Shown here: piece after piece, positions 1 to 7,922 of the stretch
Numbering within the stretch: position 1 is the first letter of the stretch
How the letters are laid out: each line of letters starts with the position of its first letter
From: Altererythrobacter sp. KTW20L
GTDB taxonomy: Bacteria > Pseudomonadota > Alphaproteobacteria > Sphingomonadales > Sphingomonadaceae
Direction: 5' to 3'
DNA: 64,000 nucleotides
Assembly (NCBI RefSeq): GCF_023501975.1
Contig: NZ_JAMFLH010000009.1
Span: 116,479-180,478 of the forward strand
Translations under genes and position numbers: made by a program
Notes under the pieces: generated by a model
Databases searched by the model: none
The model's input: only the letters and a program-made list of their open reading frames with translations
Told to the model about the DNA's origin: nothing

Positions 1-1558
1 CGTGGCAGCTCGCGCAGTCTTCCTGCCGGTGCGCCTTGTGGTCAAACCAGCCGTGGATCATGAAGCGATCACGCTGGGTAACGGGAGCTACGGCCAGGGC
101 GCCGGATGCCGGATTGCCCGGCAGGTGGCATTCGCCGCACAGGCCTTCCTCGCTCATCACGCTGGACCGCAGGACCGAAGGCATCACGCGGGTGAAATTG
201 CCGTAATAGATCCCGCCTTCGGCAAAATCGCCCGGGCGGCGCCTGCCGGTGGTGACCGGGCGGCGGGGCGCGCGATCGGCGGCCAGCAGGTCGGCCTGCG
301 TCTGTTCGATATTGCCGTGGCGCAGGGTGCGGAACGTGGTGCCGACCTGGTCATAGACGAGGCTGTGACAGGCCTCGCAATTGTTCTCCATGTTGACCGG
401 CAGGAAGCGCACGCCATCCGCCGTGGGCGTATGGCAGTTGCTGCACTGGAGCACTTCGCCATAGCCCGCCGCCTCGCCCAGCCGCCGCGCCATCTGGGTG
501 ACGCCGCTGGTCGCATCGAGGTGGACATCGTGCGGGAACCTGAGGCCATTCCAGTCCTGCGGGTTGCTGTCGAGCGACACCCGCACCGCCCGCGACGCGC
601 CCTGCGTGGGCAGCACGGCAACCTTGAATTCGGGATGCAGCTCGCCGAAATCGCGGGCATTGCCCAGCGCCGTATCGGTCAGGCGGGCATCCAGCGTGTT
701 GTGGCAATCGGAGCAGAAGGCTTGGGCCGTCGGCTCCATCCGGCCCGCGCCCTCATGCTCGGTATGGCAATCGGTGCAGGCGCCGGGGCCGGGCTTGCCG
801 AATGTCCGCGCGATCCGCCAAAGCAGCGCGTCACCGCCGCTCGGTGCAGGCCGGCCGGTGTCCATGCGCGAGGCGAGGGCGTGGTCGGCGATATCCTCGT
901 GGCAGGTCAGGCAGGTGGCATCCTGCACGGGCTGGAACGGTTCGACATGGCAGGCCTCGCAATTGTCTTCGAGGCCATGGTGGACCGACGACAGTGCGCC
1001 GGTGGACCAGCTCGCATCCATCCGCACCGCGCCGACCGCATTGAGATCGGGCTCCACCCGTTCGCGATTGAGATGGGTCCATATGGGGATGGCGAGGAAG
1101 GCGATGAGGATCGCGGCGATGCCGATCCAGCTCATCGCCCGCTTGCCGGGCATGGCCGAGGCGAGCGAAAAGCCGCGCAGCCGGTCCTTGCCCTCGCCCT
1201 CGTCATCCGCCACCTGGCGCACGGTGATCAGCGTGGTGCCATCGTCGTCGCGGGCCAGTTCCAGCCGGTAGGAGCCGACGCCCAGTTCCGCGCCCCGCGC
1301 CGGATCGACGCTGGCCGACATGACCTGCCGCCCGTCGATGGTGAAGCCTAGCGATCCCGCCGCCACCAGCGCCAGGGCACCCGCTGGCGTGGCACTGATC
1401 CGCAAGTGCTCCTGCTCCACCGCAAGGTCTGGCAGGTGCACGGCATTGGAAGTGGCACGACCCACGCCGAGGCTGTCGGCACTAACCTCGCGGTTGCGCA
1501 CCAGTTCGCGCCCGGCGGCGGTGAAATCGATGGTGCGGATGCGGAAGAGCATGGTCAT
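1..1558 (-). CDS. FHA-like, membrane-anchored multiheme cytochrome c (partial, C-terminus beyond left edge)
   Basis: Read from ATG at 1558 on the minus strand; the frame stays open to the left edge (about 519 residues). The first ~110 residues look like an FHA domain (GRATSN, then LPD and EQEH spaced as in the GR-S-N-H signature). A charged stretch and a single hydrophobic segment (MSWIGIAAILIAFLAIPIW, roughly residues 145-163) follow. The remainder is periplasmic-type sequence with eight CxxCH haem sites visible: CEACH, CLTCH, CTDCH, CSDCH, CSNCH, CEACH, CGECH and CASCH. It is the last gene of a three-gene set and starts 2 bases after the upstream stop, so it is probably translated with the cytochrome b-like and cyclic-nucleotide-gated proteins. 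It probably carries electrons in the periplasm. Fusing a cytoplasmic FHA-like domain to a multiheme cytochrome is unusual. The acceptor is unknown. Confidence 0.82.
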   Translation of the reverse strand, partial: MTMLFRIRTIDFTAAGRELVRNREVSADSLGVGRATSNAVHLPDLAVEQEHLRISATPAGALALVAAGSLGFTIDGRQVMSASVDPARGAELGVGSYRLELARDDDGTTLITVRQVADDEGEGKDRLRGFSLASAMPGKRAMSWIGIAAILIAFLAIPIWTHLNRERVEPDLNAVGAVRMDASWSTGALSSVHHGLEDNCEACHVEPFQPVQDATCLTCHEDIADHALASRMDTGRPAPSGGDALLWRIARTFGKPGPGACTDCHTEHEGAGRMEPTAQAFCSDCHNTLDARLTDTALGNARDFGELHPEFKVAVLPTQGASRAVRVSLDSNPQDWNGLRFPHDVHLDATSGVTQMARRLGEAAGYGEVLQCSNCHTPTADGVRFLPVNMENNCEACHSLVYDQVGTTFRTLRHGNIEQTQADLLAADRAPRRPVTTGRRRPGDFAEGGIYYGNFTRVMPSVLRSSVMSEEGLCGECHLPGNPASGALAVAPVTQRDRFMIHGWFDHKAHRQEDCASCH

Positions 1559-1560
1559 CA

Positions 1561-2403
1561 TCACCAGTAGTAGAATACGCTGACGATATGCGCGGTAAGC
1601 GCGCCCAACAGGGCAATCGTCACCGGCACATGGATGTAAAGCCACACTTCCAGCATGGCACGCAGCCGCAGGTGGCGGCGGATCTGGTCAAGCTGGGCCT
1701 CGCGCTTGCGCAGCAGGCTGAGGACCTTGGCCGTCTCCTCACTCGCGACCATCTGTTCCAGCGCCCGCCGCGTGCGGCAGCGCGGGTTGCGGCCCGACAG
1801 GCGGGTGACAAGTCCAACCTTGAAGGCATCCTGTTCCAGCGCGGCGATCACCAAATCCGCCTCTGCCCGGCCGAGCGGCTGGGCGGCATTTTCAAGCTGG
1901 CGATCCAGCGCATCGAGGCTGGCGAGCATCTGCCCCTTGGTCATGCCGCGCCGGTTGTCGGCCAGTTTGGCAGGCAGCGCGGCATAGACCGAGATGCCCC
2001 AGATGCCCGACGCGATCACCAGCATCATCAGGCCATAGGCAAGGGTGTGGACATTCCAGCCGAACTGGAACCCGGTGTGCAAGGTTGCCACCACGATAAG
2101 CGCCAGGCCGAGATAGACGTGGGCCGAAGTCCAGGCCTTCAGCGACCACTTGCCGCGCGTCATGTTGCGTTTGCGGATGCCGAGCAGGGCCAGCCAGATG
2201 ATCAGCCCCGCGCCGACGGTGCCCAGCGTATAGCCGAACCATGTGCCGCCGTTGTGGCGCGGCTGCACGTCCACCAGCAGATAGGCCACGATGACCACCA
2301 GGCACAGCACCAGCGCCACCTTGAGCCAGCGCATGCCCTTGTGGGCCAGGAACCCTTCGTGGTCGCTCTCGCGTATGCTGCTGTCACGTGGCTGGGTGGC
2401 CAT
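1561..2403 (-). CDS. Membrane cytochrome b-like protein (haem-binding four-to-five helix)
   Basis: 280 residues from an ATG that overlaps the stop of the upstream gene by one base (TGATG), so translational coupling is likely. Hydrophobic helices appear at about residues 25-45, 60-80, 93-115 and 118-140, with a last one at the C-terminus (IHVPVTIALLGALTAHIVSVFYYW). Histidines within helices (AHVYLG, LHTGF, VHTLAYG, YIHVPV, TAHIVS) fit b-haem ligation, as in cytochrome b561 or ferric-reductase-like membrane subunits. A charged cytoplasmic stretch of about 90 residues rich in E, Q and R lies between the core and the last helix. The likely role is to pass electrons across the membrane between the cytoplasmic flavin/Fe-S protein upstream and the periplasmic multiheme cytochrome downstream. 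The exact family is uncertain. Confidence 0.72.
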   Translation of the reverse strand: MATQPRDSSIRESDHEGFLAHKGMRWLKVALVLCLVVIVAYLLVDVQPRHNGGTWFGYTLGTVGAGLIIWLALLGIRKRNMTRGKWSLKAWTSAHVYLGLALIVVATLHTGFQFGWNVHTLAYGLMMLVIASGIWGISVYAALPAKLADNRRGMTKGQMLASLDALDRQLENAAQPLGRAEADLVIAALEQDAFKVGLVTRLSGRNPRCRTRRALEQMVASEETAKVLSLLRKREAQLDQIRRHLRLRAMLEVWLYIHVPVTIALLGALTAHIVSVFYYW

Positions 2404-4862
2404 CAGTCGAGCCCTCCTTCGCGGGTGACCGACAAAAAGCCTTCGGGTGCCACGCGGATCGCCGCGCCGGTGGGGCAGGCGCGCACGCAGGCAGGGCCGC
2501 CCTCGATGCCTGAACACATGTCGCATTTCACCGCCAGCTTGGCCTGTTCCAGCCCCTGTTTGGCGGCGGTCTTCTTGCGCCACGAATAGCTCGCCTCGCC
2601 CGGCCCCGGCCCGGCACCGAACAGCAGCCAGGTGAGAAGGCCCGGCTTTTCCGGCGGCTTGGCATCCATGCGGATCACGCCATAGGGGCAGTTGCGCTGG
2701 CAATTGCCGCAGCCGATGCAGGTGGGATCGATGAACACCTCACCATCGGGGCCGCGCTTGATCGCATTGGGCGGGCAATCGGCCATGCAATGCGGGTGTT
2801 CGCAGTGGCGGCACGATGTCGGCACGTGGAGGTGGGCATAGGACCGTCCGGCCTCGCGATCGAGGCGGGAAAGCCCCTCGTGGCTGTCGGCGCAGGCCTT
2901 CTCGCAATTGTCGCAGCCGACGCACAATCGCTCGTCGATCAAGAGCGCATCGGTCGCCTCGCCGATGCCGTTATCGATCAGGAACTGCGCGGTTTCGGCA
3001 TAGAGATCGGCGGCGGACCCGAAGCTTTCCTTTCGCGCCTCGACAAAGGCATTGAGCTGGCGGCGGTGGGCGACATCGTCCAGCGCGCGCTGGCGCAGGG
3101 CCGGCTTGGCATCGAGCAGCGCGGTGAACAGCTCGCCCGGAATGCGCACCACTTCGCTCTTGATGGCGGCCTTGACCGTGGCCGTGCGCTTCGACCCGTC
3201 GATCACCGCCATCTCGCCGAAATAGGATCCGGCGGGCAGGTAGGACAGGAACACCGGCTTGCCGCCGATGTCCTTTTCCACCACCATCGAACCGCGGCGG
3301 ATGACGTAGATATCCCTGTCGTCCCCGCCTTCCTCGATCACCCGCGTACCGGCGCGCACTTCCTTGACCTCGGCGGCTTCGACCAGCGGGGCGACGTCCT
3401 CGCGCGTGAGGCCCGATCCGAACATCTGCAGCAACTGCCGCTCCACCGCGATACGGTTCACCGCGCGGGCGGCGGCGGGGACCGTGGCGATTAGTTTCAG
3501 CGCGGCGGTGCGCGACAGTTCGACCACCACCAGCCGCTCTGCCGCACGCACGGTTGAGCCGCGCGGACGGCCGGAAATCAGGCCCACCTCGCCGAAGATC
3601 GAGCCCTGTTCGATCGGCACGGTGATGGAGGCGTCCTTGGGATTGACTTCGACCGCGACGGACCCTTCGACAATGGCGAACATCGAGGAGCCCGGCTCGT
3701 TGCGGGTGAACACGACCTCGCCCGGCTGGAAGGCCCGTACGGTGGAATCGAGCAGCAGTTCGCGCAGTTGCAGCGGCGACAGGTCAGCAAAGATCGACAC
3801 CTGGGTGCCGATCGTTTCCAGCCAGTGTTCGACCGAATGCCTGCCCGGCAGGCCGGCGAATTTCTCTTCCAGGATCGGCTGGTCAGCGGGCTTGAGCGCG
3901 GTGTTCCCGTTAAGGAATTCCACCACGTCATAGCCCTGGTTCATGCAGTGCTTGATCAGCGGATAGCCCGCCAGCGCGCCGATCACGAAGACGCCGGGCT
4001 TGGTGGTCTCGAAGGTCGGCGTCAGTGCCGGGAAGGCATCGCGTTCGGCGCTGGTGAACTCCACCCCGATGGCTTCAACAAAGTCGCGCGGCGGCTTCGA
4101 TCCGGTGCGGGCGATGATGCGGTGGCAGGCGATCACTTCCTCGCCGTCGCGAGTTTCGAGCACCAGTTCGCCTGCCCGCACTTCGGCTGGCGAGCATTCG
4201 CGCTTGACGATGATCCGCCCGTCATCCTCCGCCGCCTGCAGCAACTTGACGTTGGCCCCCTTGGCGCGGGCAAAGTCCGTGCTGCGGTTGAGGATGGTCA
4301 CCACGTTGCGCTGCGCCGGATCGGCGGCGAGGCCGAGCGCATTCTCGATCCCCGCATCGCCCGAACCGACGACGGTGATATGCTCGTCGAAATACTCGCC
4401 CGGATCATCAAGCTGGTACTGCACATGGCCCAGGTTGCCGCCGGGCACGCGCAACAGGTTGGGATTGCCCTGGGTACCGATGGCCAGGACCACGTTTTCG
4501 GCCAGGATCGGCTCCCCGCCCTTGATCGCAATGGTGAAATCGCCCTTGTCGCCGGTAATCGCGGTGACTTCGGCGTTATAGCGCACGTTCACCGCGCCCG
4601 CCGCGATCTGCTCGTCCCACAGGCCAAGGATCGTCTCGCGCGCACCGGCATCGAAATCGAGGTCGGAACGCAGGACAAGGTTGGATGGCGTGGCCATCAC
4701 GTGCTTGCCCTTCTGGTACTTGAAAATCGTGTCCGACAGGTGGTCGGTCTTTTCGATCAGCACGTGCGACAGGCCGAGGCGCGCGGCATGGGCAGCCGCG
4801 CTCAGCCCGGCCGGACCCGATCCTACGATCGCAACTGCTACACGGCCCGGTCCCACTACCAT
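2403..4862 (-). CDS. FAD/NAD(P) oxidoreductase with two cyclic-nucleotide-binding domains and 4Fe-4S ferredoxin tail
   Basis: 819 residues from ATG 4862, chosen because a purine-rich AGGGGGG lies 8 bases upstream; an in-frame ATG at 4898 is the alternative. Residues 1-340 are a thioredoxin-reductase-like flavoprotein: GSGPAG dinucleotide motif near residue 14, a second GSGDAG motif, and FVIGALAG near the end of the domain. Residues ~355-475 and ~480-600 are two cNMP-binding/CRP-like domains, each with a GEV-type phosphate-binding turn (FGEVGLISGRPRGSTV and FGEMAVIDGSKRTATV). Residues ~640-810 carry four cysteine clusters (CVGCDNCEKAC, CRHCEHPHCMADC, CIGCGNCQRNC, CDMC plus CVRAC), enough for four 4Fe-4S centres. 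It is the first gene of the set with the cytochrome b-like and multiheme c proteins. It probably takes electrons from NAD(P)H and is gated by a cyclic nucleotide. Confidence 0.85.
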   Translation of the reverse strand: MVVGPGRVAVAIVGSGPAGLSAAAHAARLGLSHVLIEKTDHLSDTIFKYQKGKHVMATPSNLVLRSDLDFDAGARETILGLWDEQIAAGAVNVRYNAEVTAITGDKGDFTIAIKGGEPILAENVVLAIGTQGNPNLLRVPGGNLGHVQYQLDDPGEYFDEHITVVGSGDAGIENALGLAADPAQRNVVTILNRSTDFARAKGANVKLLQAAEDDGRIIVKRECSPAEVRAGELVLETRDGEEVIACHRIIARTGSKPPRDFVEAIGVEFTSAERDAFPALTPTFETTKPGVFVIGALAGYPLIKHCMNQGYDVVEFLNGNTALKPADQPILEEKFAGLPGRHSVEHWLETIGTQVSIFADLSPLQLRELLLDSTVRAFQPGEVVFTRNEPGSSMFAIVEGSVAVEVNPKDASITVPIEQGSIFGEVGLISGRPRGSTVRAAERLVVVELSRTAALKLIATVPAAARAVNRIAVERQLLQMFGSGLTREDVAPLVEAAEVKEVRAGTRVIEEGGDDRDIYVIRRGSMVVEKDIGGKPVFLSYLPAGSYFGEMAVIDGSKRTATVKAAIKSEVVRIPGELFTALLDAKPALRQRALDDVAHRRQLNAFVEARKESFGSAADLYAETAQFLIDNGIGEATDALLIDERLCVGCDNCEKACADSHEGLSRLDREAGRSYAHLHVPTSCRHCEHPHCMADCPPNAIKRGPDGEVFIDPTCIGCGNCQRNCPYGVIRMDAKPPEKPGLLTWLLFGAGPGPGEASYSWRKKTAAKQGLEQAKLAVKCDMCSGIEGGPACVRACPTGAAIRVAPEGFLSVTREGGLD

Positions 4863-4978
4863 AACGGCCCCCCTGGCAATGCTTATGCATGAAAGCATCC
4901 GCATTGAAAACCTTGCGCATGGCTGCCTATGATGGCGCGGATCATGATTGGGCGTATCATCGGGGGGATTGCAGGACA

Positions 4979-5887
4979 GTGGATAGCGGCGAGACGAAAG
5001 CATGGGGCAAGGGTGCACTGGTGGCGCTGCTGGCCGTTGCCCTGCTGGCCGGTGCACTGGTCTGGCGACTGGCGGGGAGCGACAGCGGCAGTTCCCTGTC
5101 CGGTCCCGTAGTGGCCGATGCGCCCGAGACACTCGACGACCTCCTGCGCCTGGCAGAAGCATCGCCGGACGATCCCGTCGCGTGGCAGCGGCTGGGCCTG
5201 GCCTATTTCAACCAGAACATGTTTCCCGAAGCCGCCGAAGCCTATCAGAGGGCTGCCGAAATCGAGCCCGACAGCGCCCTGCTATGGTCGGCGCTGGGCG
5301 AGGCGCGGGTGATGGCCAGCGACAGCGATCCGATGCCTGCGCCCGCGCTCGATGCCTTCCGCCGCGCCGTGGCCATCGATCCCGGCGACCACCGGGCGCG
5401 CTATTTCCTGGCCGTGGCGAAAGACCTGACGGGCGATCACCAGGGCGCGATCGGCGACTGGCTGGCCCTGCTGGCCGATACGCCGCCGGGCGCGCCGTGG
5501 GAAACGGACCTGGTGCGCACGATCAGCCAGGTCGGCCAGCGCGAAGGGATCGACCTCGGTACCCGGGTGGAACAGGCGCTGGCCACGCGCGGGATCCTCC
5601 CGGTCGACGTGGTGTCCGGCGTGCCCGGGCCGACGCAGGAACAGCTCGCCGCCGCTGCCGCCATTCCCCCCAGCCAGCAGGAGGACATGGCCGAGGGCAT
5701 GGTGGCACGGCTGGCCGCGCGGCTGGAAGGCGATCCGGCCAATGTTGATGGCTGGATCATGCTGATGCGCAGCTATCGCACCCTGGGCCGGGATGCCGAT
5801 GCGGCCCGCGCGCTGGAGCGTGCGCTGGCGGCAAATCCGGGTTCGGCAGATCGCCTGCGTGCAGCGGCATCGTCGTTCGGCATGTGA
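4979..5887 (+). CDS. CcmI/CycH-like TPR protein, cytochrome c maturation
   Basis: About 302 residues when started at GTG 4979, which has AGGA just upstream and leaves room for divergent promoters. In-frame ATGs at 4889 and 4919 are alternatives but crowd the divergent gene. One N-terminal transmembrane helix (ALVALLAVALLAGALVW) precedes TPR repeats (AWQRLGLAYFNQNMFPEAAE, then ALLWSALGEARVMAS and ARYFLAVAKDLTGDHQGAI). A C-terminal region ends in another TPR-like unit (GWIMLMRSYRTLGRDADAA). This is the layout of the periplasmic TPR half of CcmI/CycH, which holds apocytochrome c for haem attachment. Its position beside an eight-haem cytochrome gene supports that role, but it could be a general TPR protein. 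It ends at 5887; no operon partner follows closely. Confidence 0.72.
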   Translation: MDSGETKAWGKGALVALLAVALLAGALVWRLAGSDSGSSLSGPVVADAPETLDDLLRLAEASPDDPVAWQRLGLAYFNQNMFPEAAEAYQRAAEIEPDSALLWSALGEARVMASDSDPMPAPALDAFRRAVAIDPGDHRARYFLAVAKDLTGDHQGAIGDWLALLADTPPGAPWETDLVRTISQVGQREGIDLGTRVEQALATRGILPVDVVSGVPGPTQEQLAAAAAIPPSQQEDMAEGMVARLAARLEGDPANVDGWIMLMRSYRTLGRDADAARALERALAANPGSADRLRAAASSFGM

Positions 5888-5928
5888 GATGTTGTTTAAA
5901 GTAATGGGCAATTTACCATAAAATTGCG

Positions 5929-5943
5929 GCAATGCAGCATTGC
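5929..5943. promoter_or_regulatory. 15-bp perfect palindrome upstream of the TPS operon
   Basis: GCAATGC-A-GCATTGC is a perfect inverted repeat in the 221-base gap between the TPR gene and tpsB. The rest of the gap is AT-richer than its surroundings. It could be a regulator site for the secretion operon; no regulator is identified. Confidence 0.3.
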
Positions 5944-6108
5944 ACACAGGGTCCAATGCCTGCATAACCTCCCTAGGGGTCGTCTAAAGTATAGTTTGTG
6001 GGCACGAGTCCATTTGCGCCAGGCAACATGTCTGGCGTTGGGCAGCGGTCCTGTCATGTTCGCCCCCTTTGGGTGGGCACGGCGTCTTTGGGGGAAGGCG
6101 GGCACTTG

Positions 6109-7920
6109 GTGCATATTCGGCAAATCGGTCTTCGCAGGGCAAGCGGTGCTTCCCTGATGGCTCTCGCCATTCTGGCGGTTGGCGTGCCCACCATGGCGCA
6201 GGTTGCGCCGCCCGCTGCTCCAACCCGCGACGAACTGGTGCCACCGCCTGCGCGGATGGACCAGCGCAGCGGCACCACGCTGACCATTGACGGGCAAATG
6301 GCGCGCACGCCCTGCGCGCTCGACAACCCGGACCTGGCCGATGTCCGCGTTACCCTGTCGCGGGTCAGCTTTGTCGGGGCGGAAGCGGCCACCGGGGTTG
6401 ACCTTTCACCCGCCTATGCCCCCTATCTGGGGCGCGACCTGCCGATTGCCGTGCTGTGCGATATCCGCGCCAGCGCCACGCAGATGCTGGCCGATGCCGG
6501 CTATCTGGCGGCGGTCGAAATTCCCGAGCAGCGGCTCGATGCCGGAGCCGCTACATTCCGTGTCGTGCTGGGCCGCCTGACCGCAGTGCGCGTGCGCGGC
6601 GAGGCCGGACCATCCGAACGGCTGCTGGCGTCCTATCTGGAGAGGCTGGTCGGCCAGCCGGTGTTCAACACCCGCGAGGCCGAACGCTACCTGCTGCTGG
6701 CCGACGATATTCCCGGCCTCGACGTGCGCCTGGCGCTGCGCCCTGCCGCCAATGGCGATCCGGGCGACCTGATCGGCGAAGTGGCAGTGGTGCGGCGCAC
6801 GGCATCGGTCGATGCCAATGTGCAGAACTATGGCTCGCGCGCGCTCGGCCGGTTCGGCGGACTGCTGCGGGCCGAACTCTACGACATCACCGGACAGGGC
6901 GATCGCACCACGCTGTCGCTCTACAGCTCGGCCGACTTCTCGGAACAGCAGACGGTGCAGCTTGGCCATGCCATGCTGGTCGGCTCCGAAGGGCTGGAGC
7001 TGGGCGGACAGGTCACGCTGGGCTGGACCAATCCGACGCTCGGCATTGCCGGGTTCGATGTGAAGTCCGACACGCTCTATGCCCGCGTCCATGCCCGCTA
7101 TCCCTTCCTGCGCACACAGGCGCGGTCGGTGCACGGTTCGATGGGGCTGGACCTGGTGGACCAGGACGTGAAGGTGAACACCACCCTGCTCACCCGCGAC
7201 AACGTACGCACCGCCTGGCTGCGCTTCGACCTGACCGAAACCGATATCGATTCGATCGCCCGGCGCGGCGGCTATTCGCCCTATGAACCGCGTTCGCGGC
7301 TGGCCGTGGGGCTGGAACTGCGCAAGGGGCTGGGCGTGCTGGGCGCCAGCCGCGATTGCCGCACCACGCCGCTCGCCTGCTTCGCCGCTGGTGAAGTGCC
7401 AAGCCGGATCGAGCAGGATCCCACCGCCATGCTGCTGCGGGCCGACGTACATTTCGAATACCGCCCGGTCCCGCTGTTCACCGTGGCGATCGACCTGGAA
7501 GGCCAGTACACACGCGATCCGCTGCCCGCTTTCGAGGAATTGAGCGGCGGCAGTTTTTCCGCCGGGCGCGGCTATGATCCGGCCTCGGTGATCGGTGACC
7601 TTGGCGTTACCAGCCGGGTCGAACTGCGCTATGGATCACTGGTCCCGCAGTCGCTCGACAGCTTCGCGCTCCAGCCATATGTCTTTGCCGACGCGGCCAC
7701 GGTGCGCGACCGTGATCCCAGCCAGCGCGCCACCAACCCCGACAGCCTGCTTTCGCTCGGCGGAGGCCTGCGCTTTACGCAGGGCCGCGGGCTGCAGGGC
7801 GATGTCACCCTGGCCGTTCCGCTGAAACGCACCGATGCCGAACGCTTTGCCGGTCGCCCACGCGGCGACGTGCGCCTGCTGGTCTCGCTGAGCAGCCGCC
7901 TTGCCCCCTGGAGGTTCTGA
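6109..7920 (+). CDS. TpsB-type outer-membrane secretion porin (ShlB/FhaC/HecB family)
   Basis: About 603 residues from GTG 6109, preceded by GGGGAAGG; the frame is open back to 5998, but this start gives a normal export signal (RQIGLRR, then ASLMALAILAVGVPTMAQ). The mature N-terminus has a proline-rich linker, and two POTRA-like segments follow up to about residue 235 (including RVRGEAGPSERLLASYL and QPVFNTREAERYLLLADDIPGL). The rest is a beta-barrel with alternating strands, a GYSPYEPRSR loop and SAGRGYDPASVIGD, which resembles the FhaC L6 region. This family forms the outer-membrane channel that exports one large TpsA partner. The partner gene starts 2 bases after this stop. Confidence 0.88.
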   Translation: MHIRQIGLRRASGASLMALAILAVGVPTMAQVAPPAAPTRDELVPPPARMDQRSGTTLTIDGQMARTPCALDNPDLADVRVTLSRVSFVGAEAATGVDLSPAYAPYLGRDLPIAVLCDIRASATQMLADAGYLAAVEIPEQRLDAGAATFRVVLGRLTAVRVRGEAGPSERLLASYLERLVGQPVFNTREAERYLLLADDIPGLDVRLALRPAANGDPGDLIGEVAVVRRTASVDANVQNYGSRALGRFGGLLRAELYDITGQGDRTTLSLYSSADFSEQQTVQLGHAMLVGSEGLELGGQVTLGWTNPTLGIAGFDVKSDTLYARVHARYPFLRTQARSVHGSMGLDLVDQDVKVNTTLLTRDNVRTAWLRFDLTETDIDSIARRGGYSPYEPRSRLAVGLELRKGLGVLGASRDCRTTPLACFAAGEVPSRIEQDPTAMLLRADVHFEYRPVPLFTVAIDLEGQYTRDPLPAFEELSGGSFSAGRGYDPASVIGDLGVTSRVELRYGSLVPQSLDSFALQPYVFADAATVRDRDPSQRATNPDSLLSLGGGLRFTQGRGLQGDVTLAVPLKRTDAERFAGRPRGDVRLLVSLSSRLAPWRF

Positions 7921-7922
7921 CG

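Noticed and set aside
2..1351. Long plus-strand open frame opposite the multiheme cytochrome
   Set aside because: The minus strand carries eight CxxCH sites, an FHA-like domain and a membrane helix in one frame; the plus frame has no recognisable domain and is a GC-driven shadow.
4889..4978. Longer N-terminus of the CcmI-like TPR protein
   Set aside because: It would leave only 26 bases between divergent starts and puts a polar, histidine-rich stretch before the membrane helix; GTG 4979 with AGGA fits better, although this is not certain.
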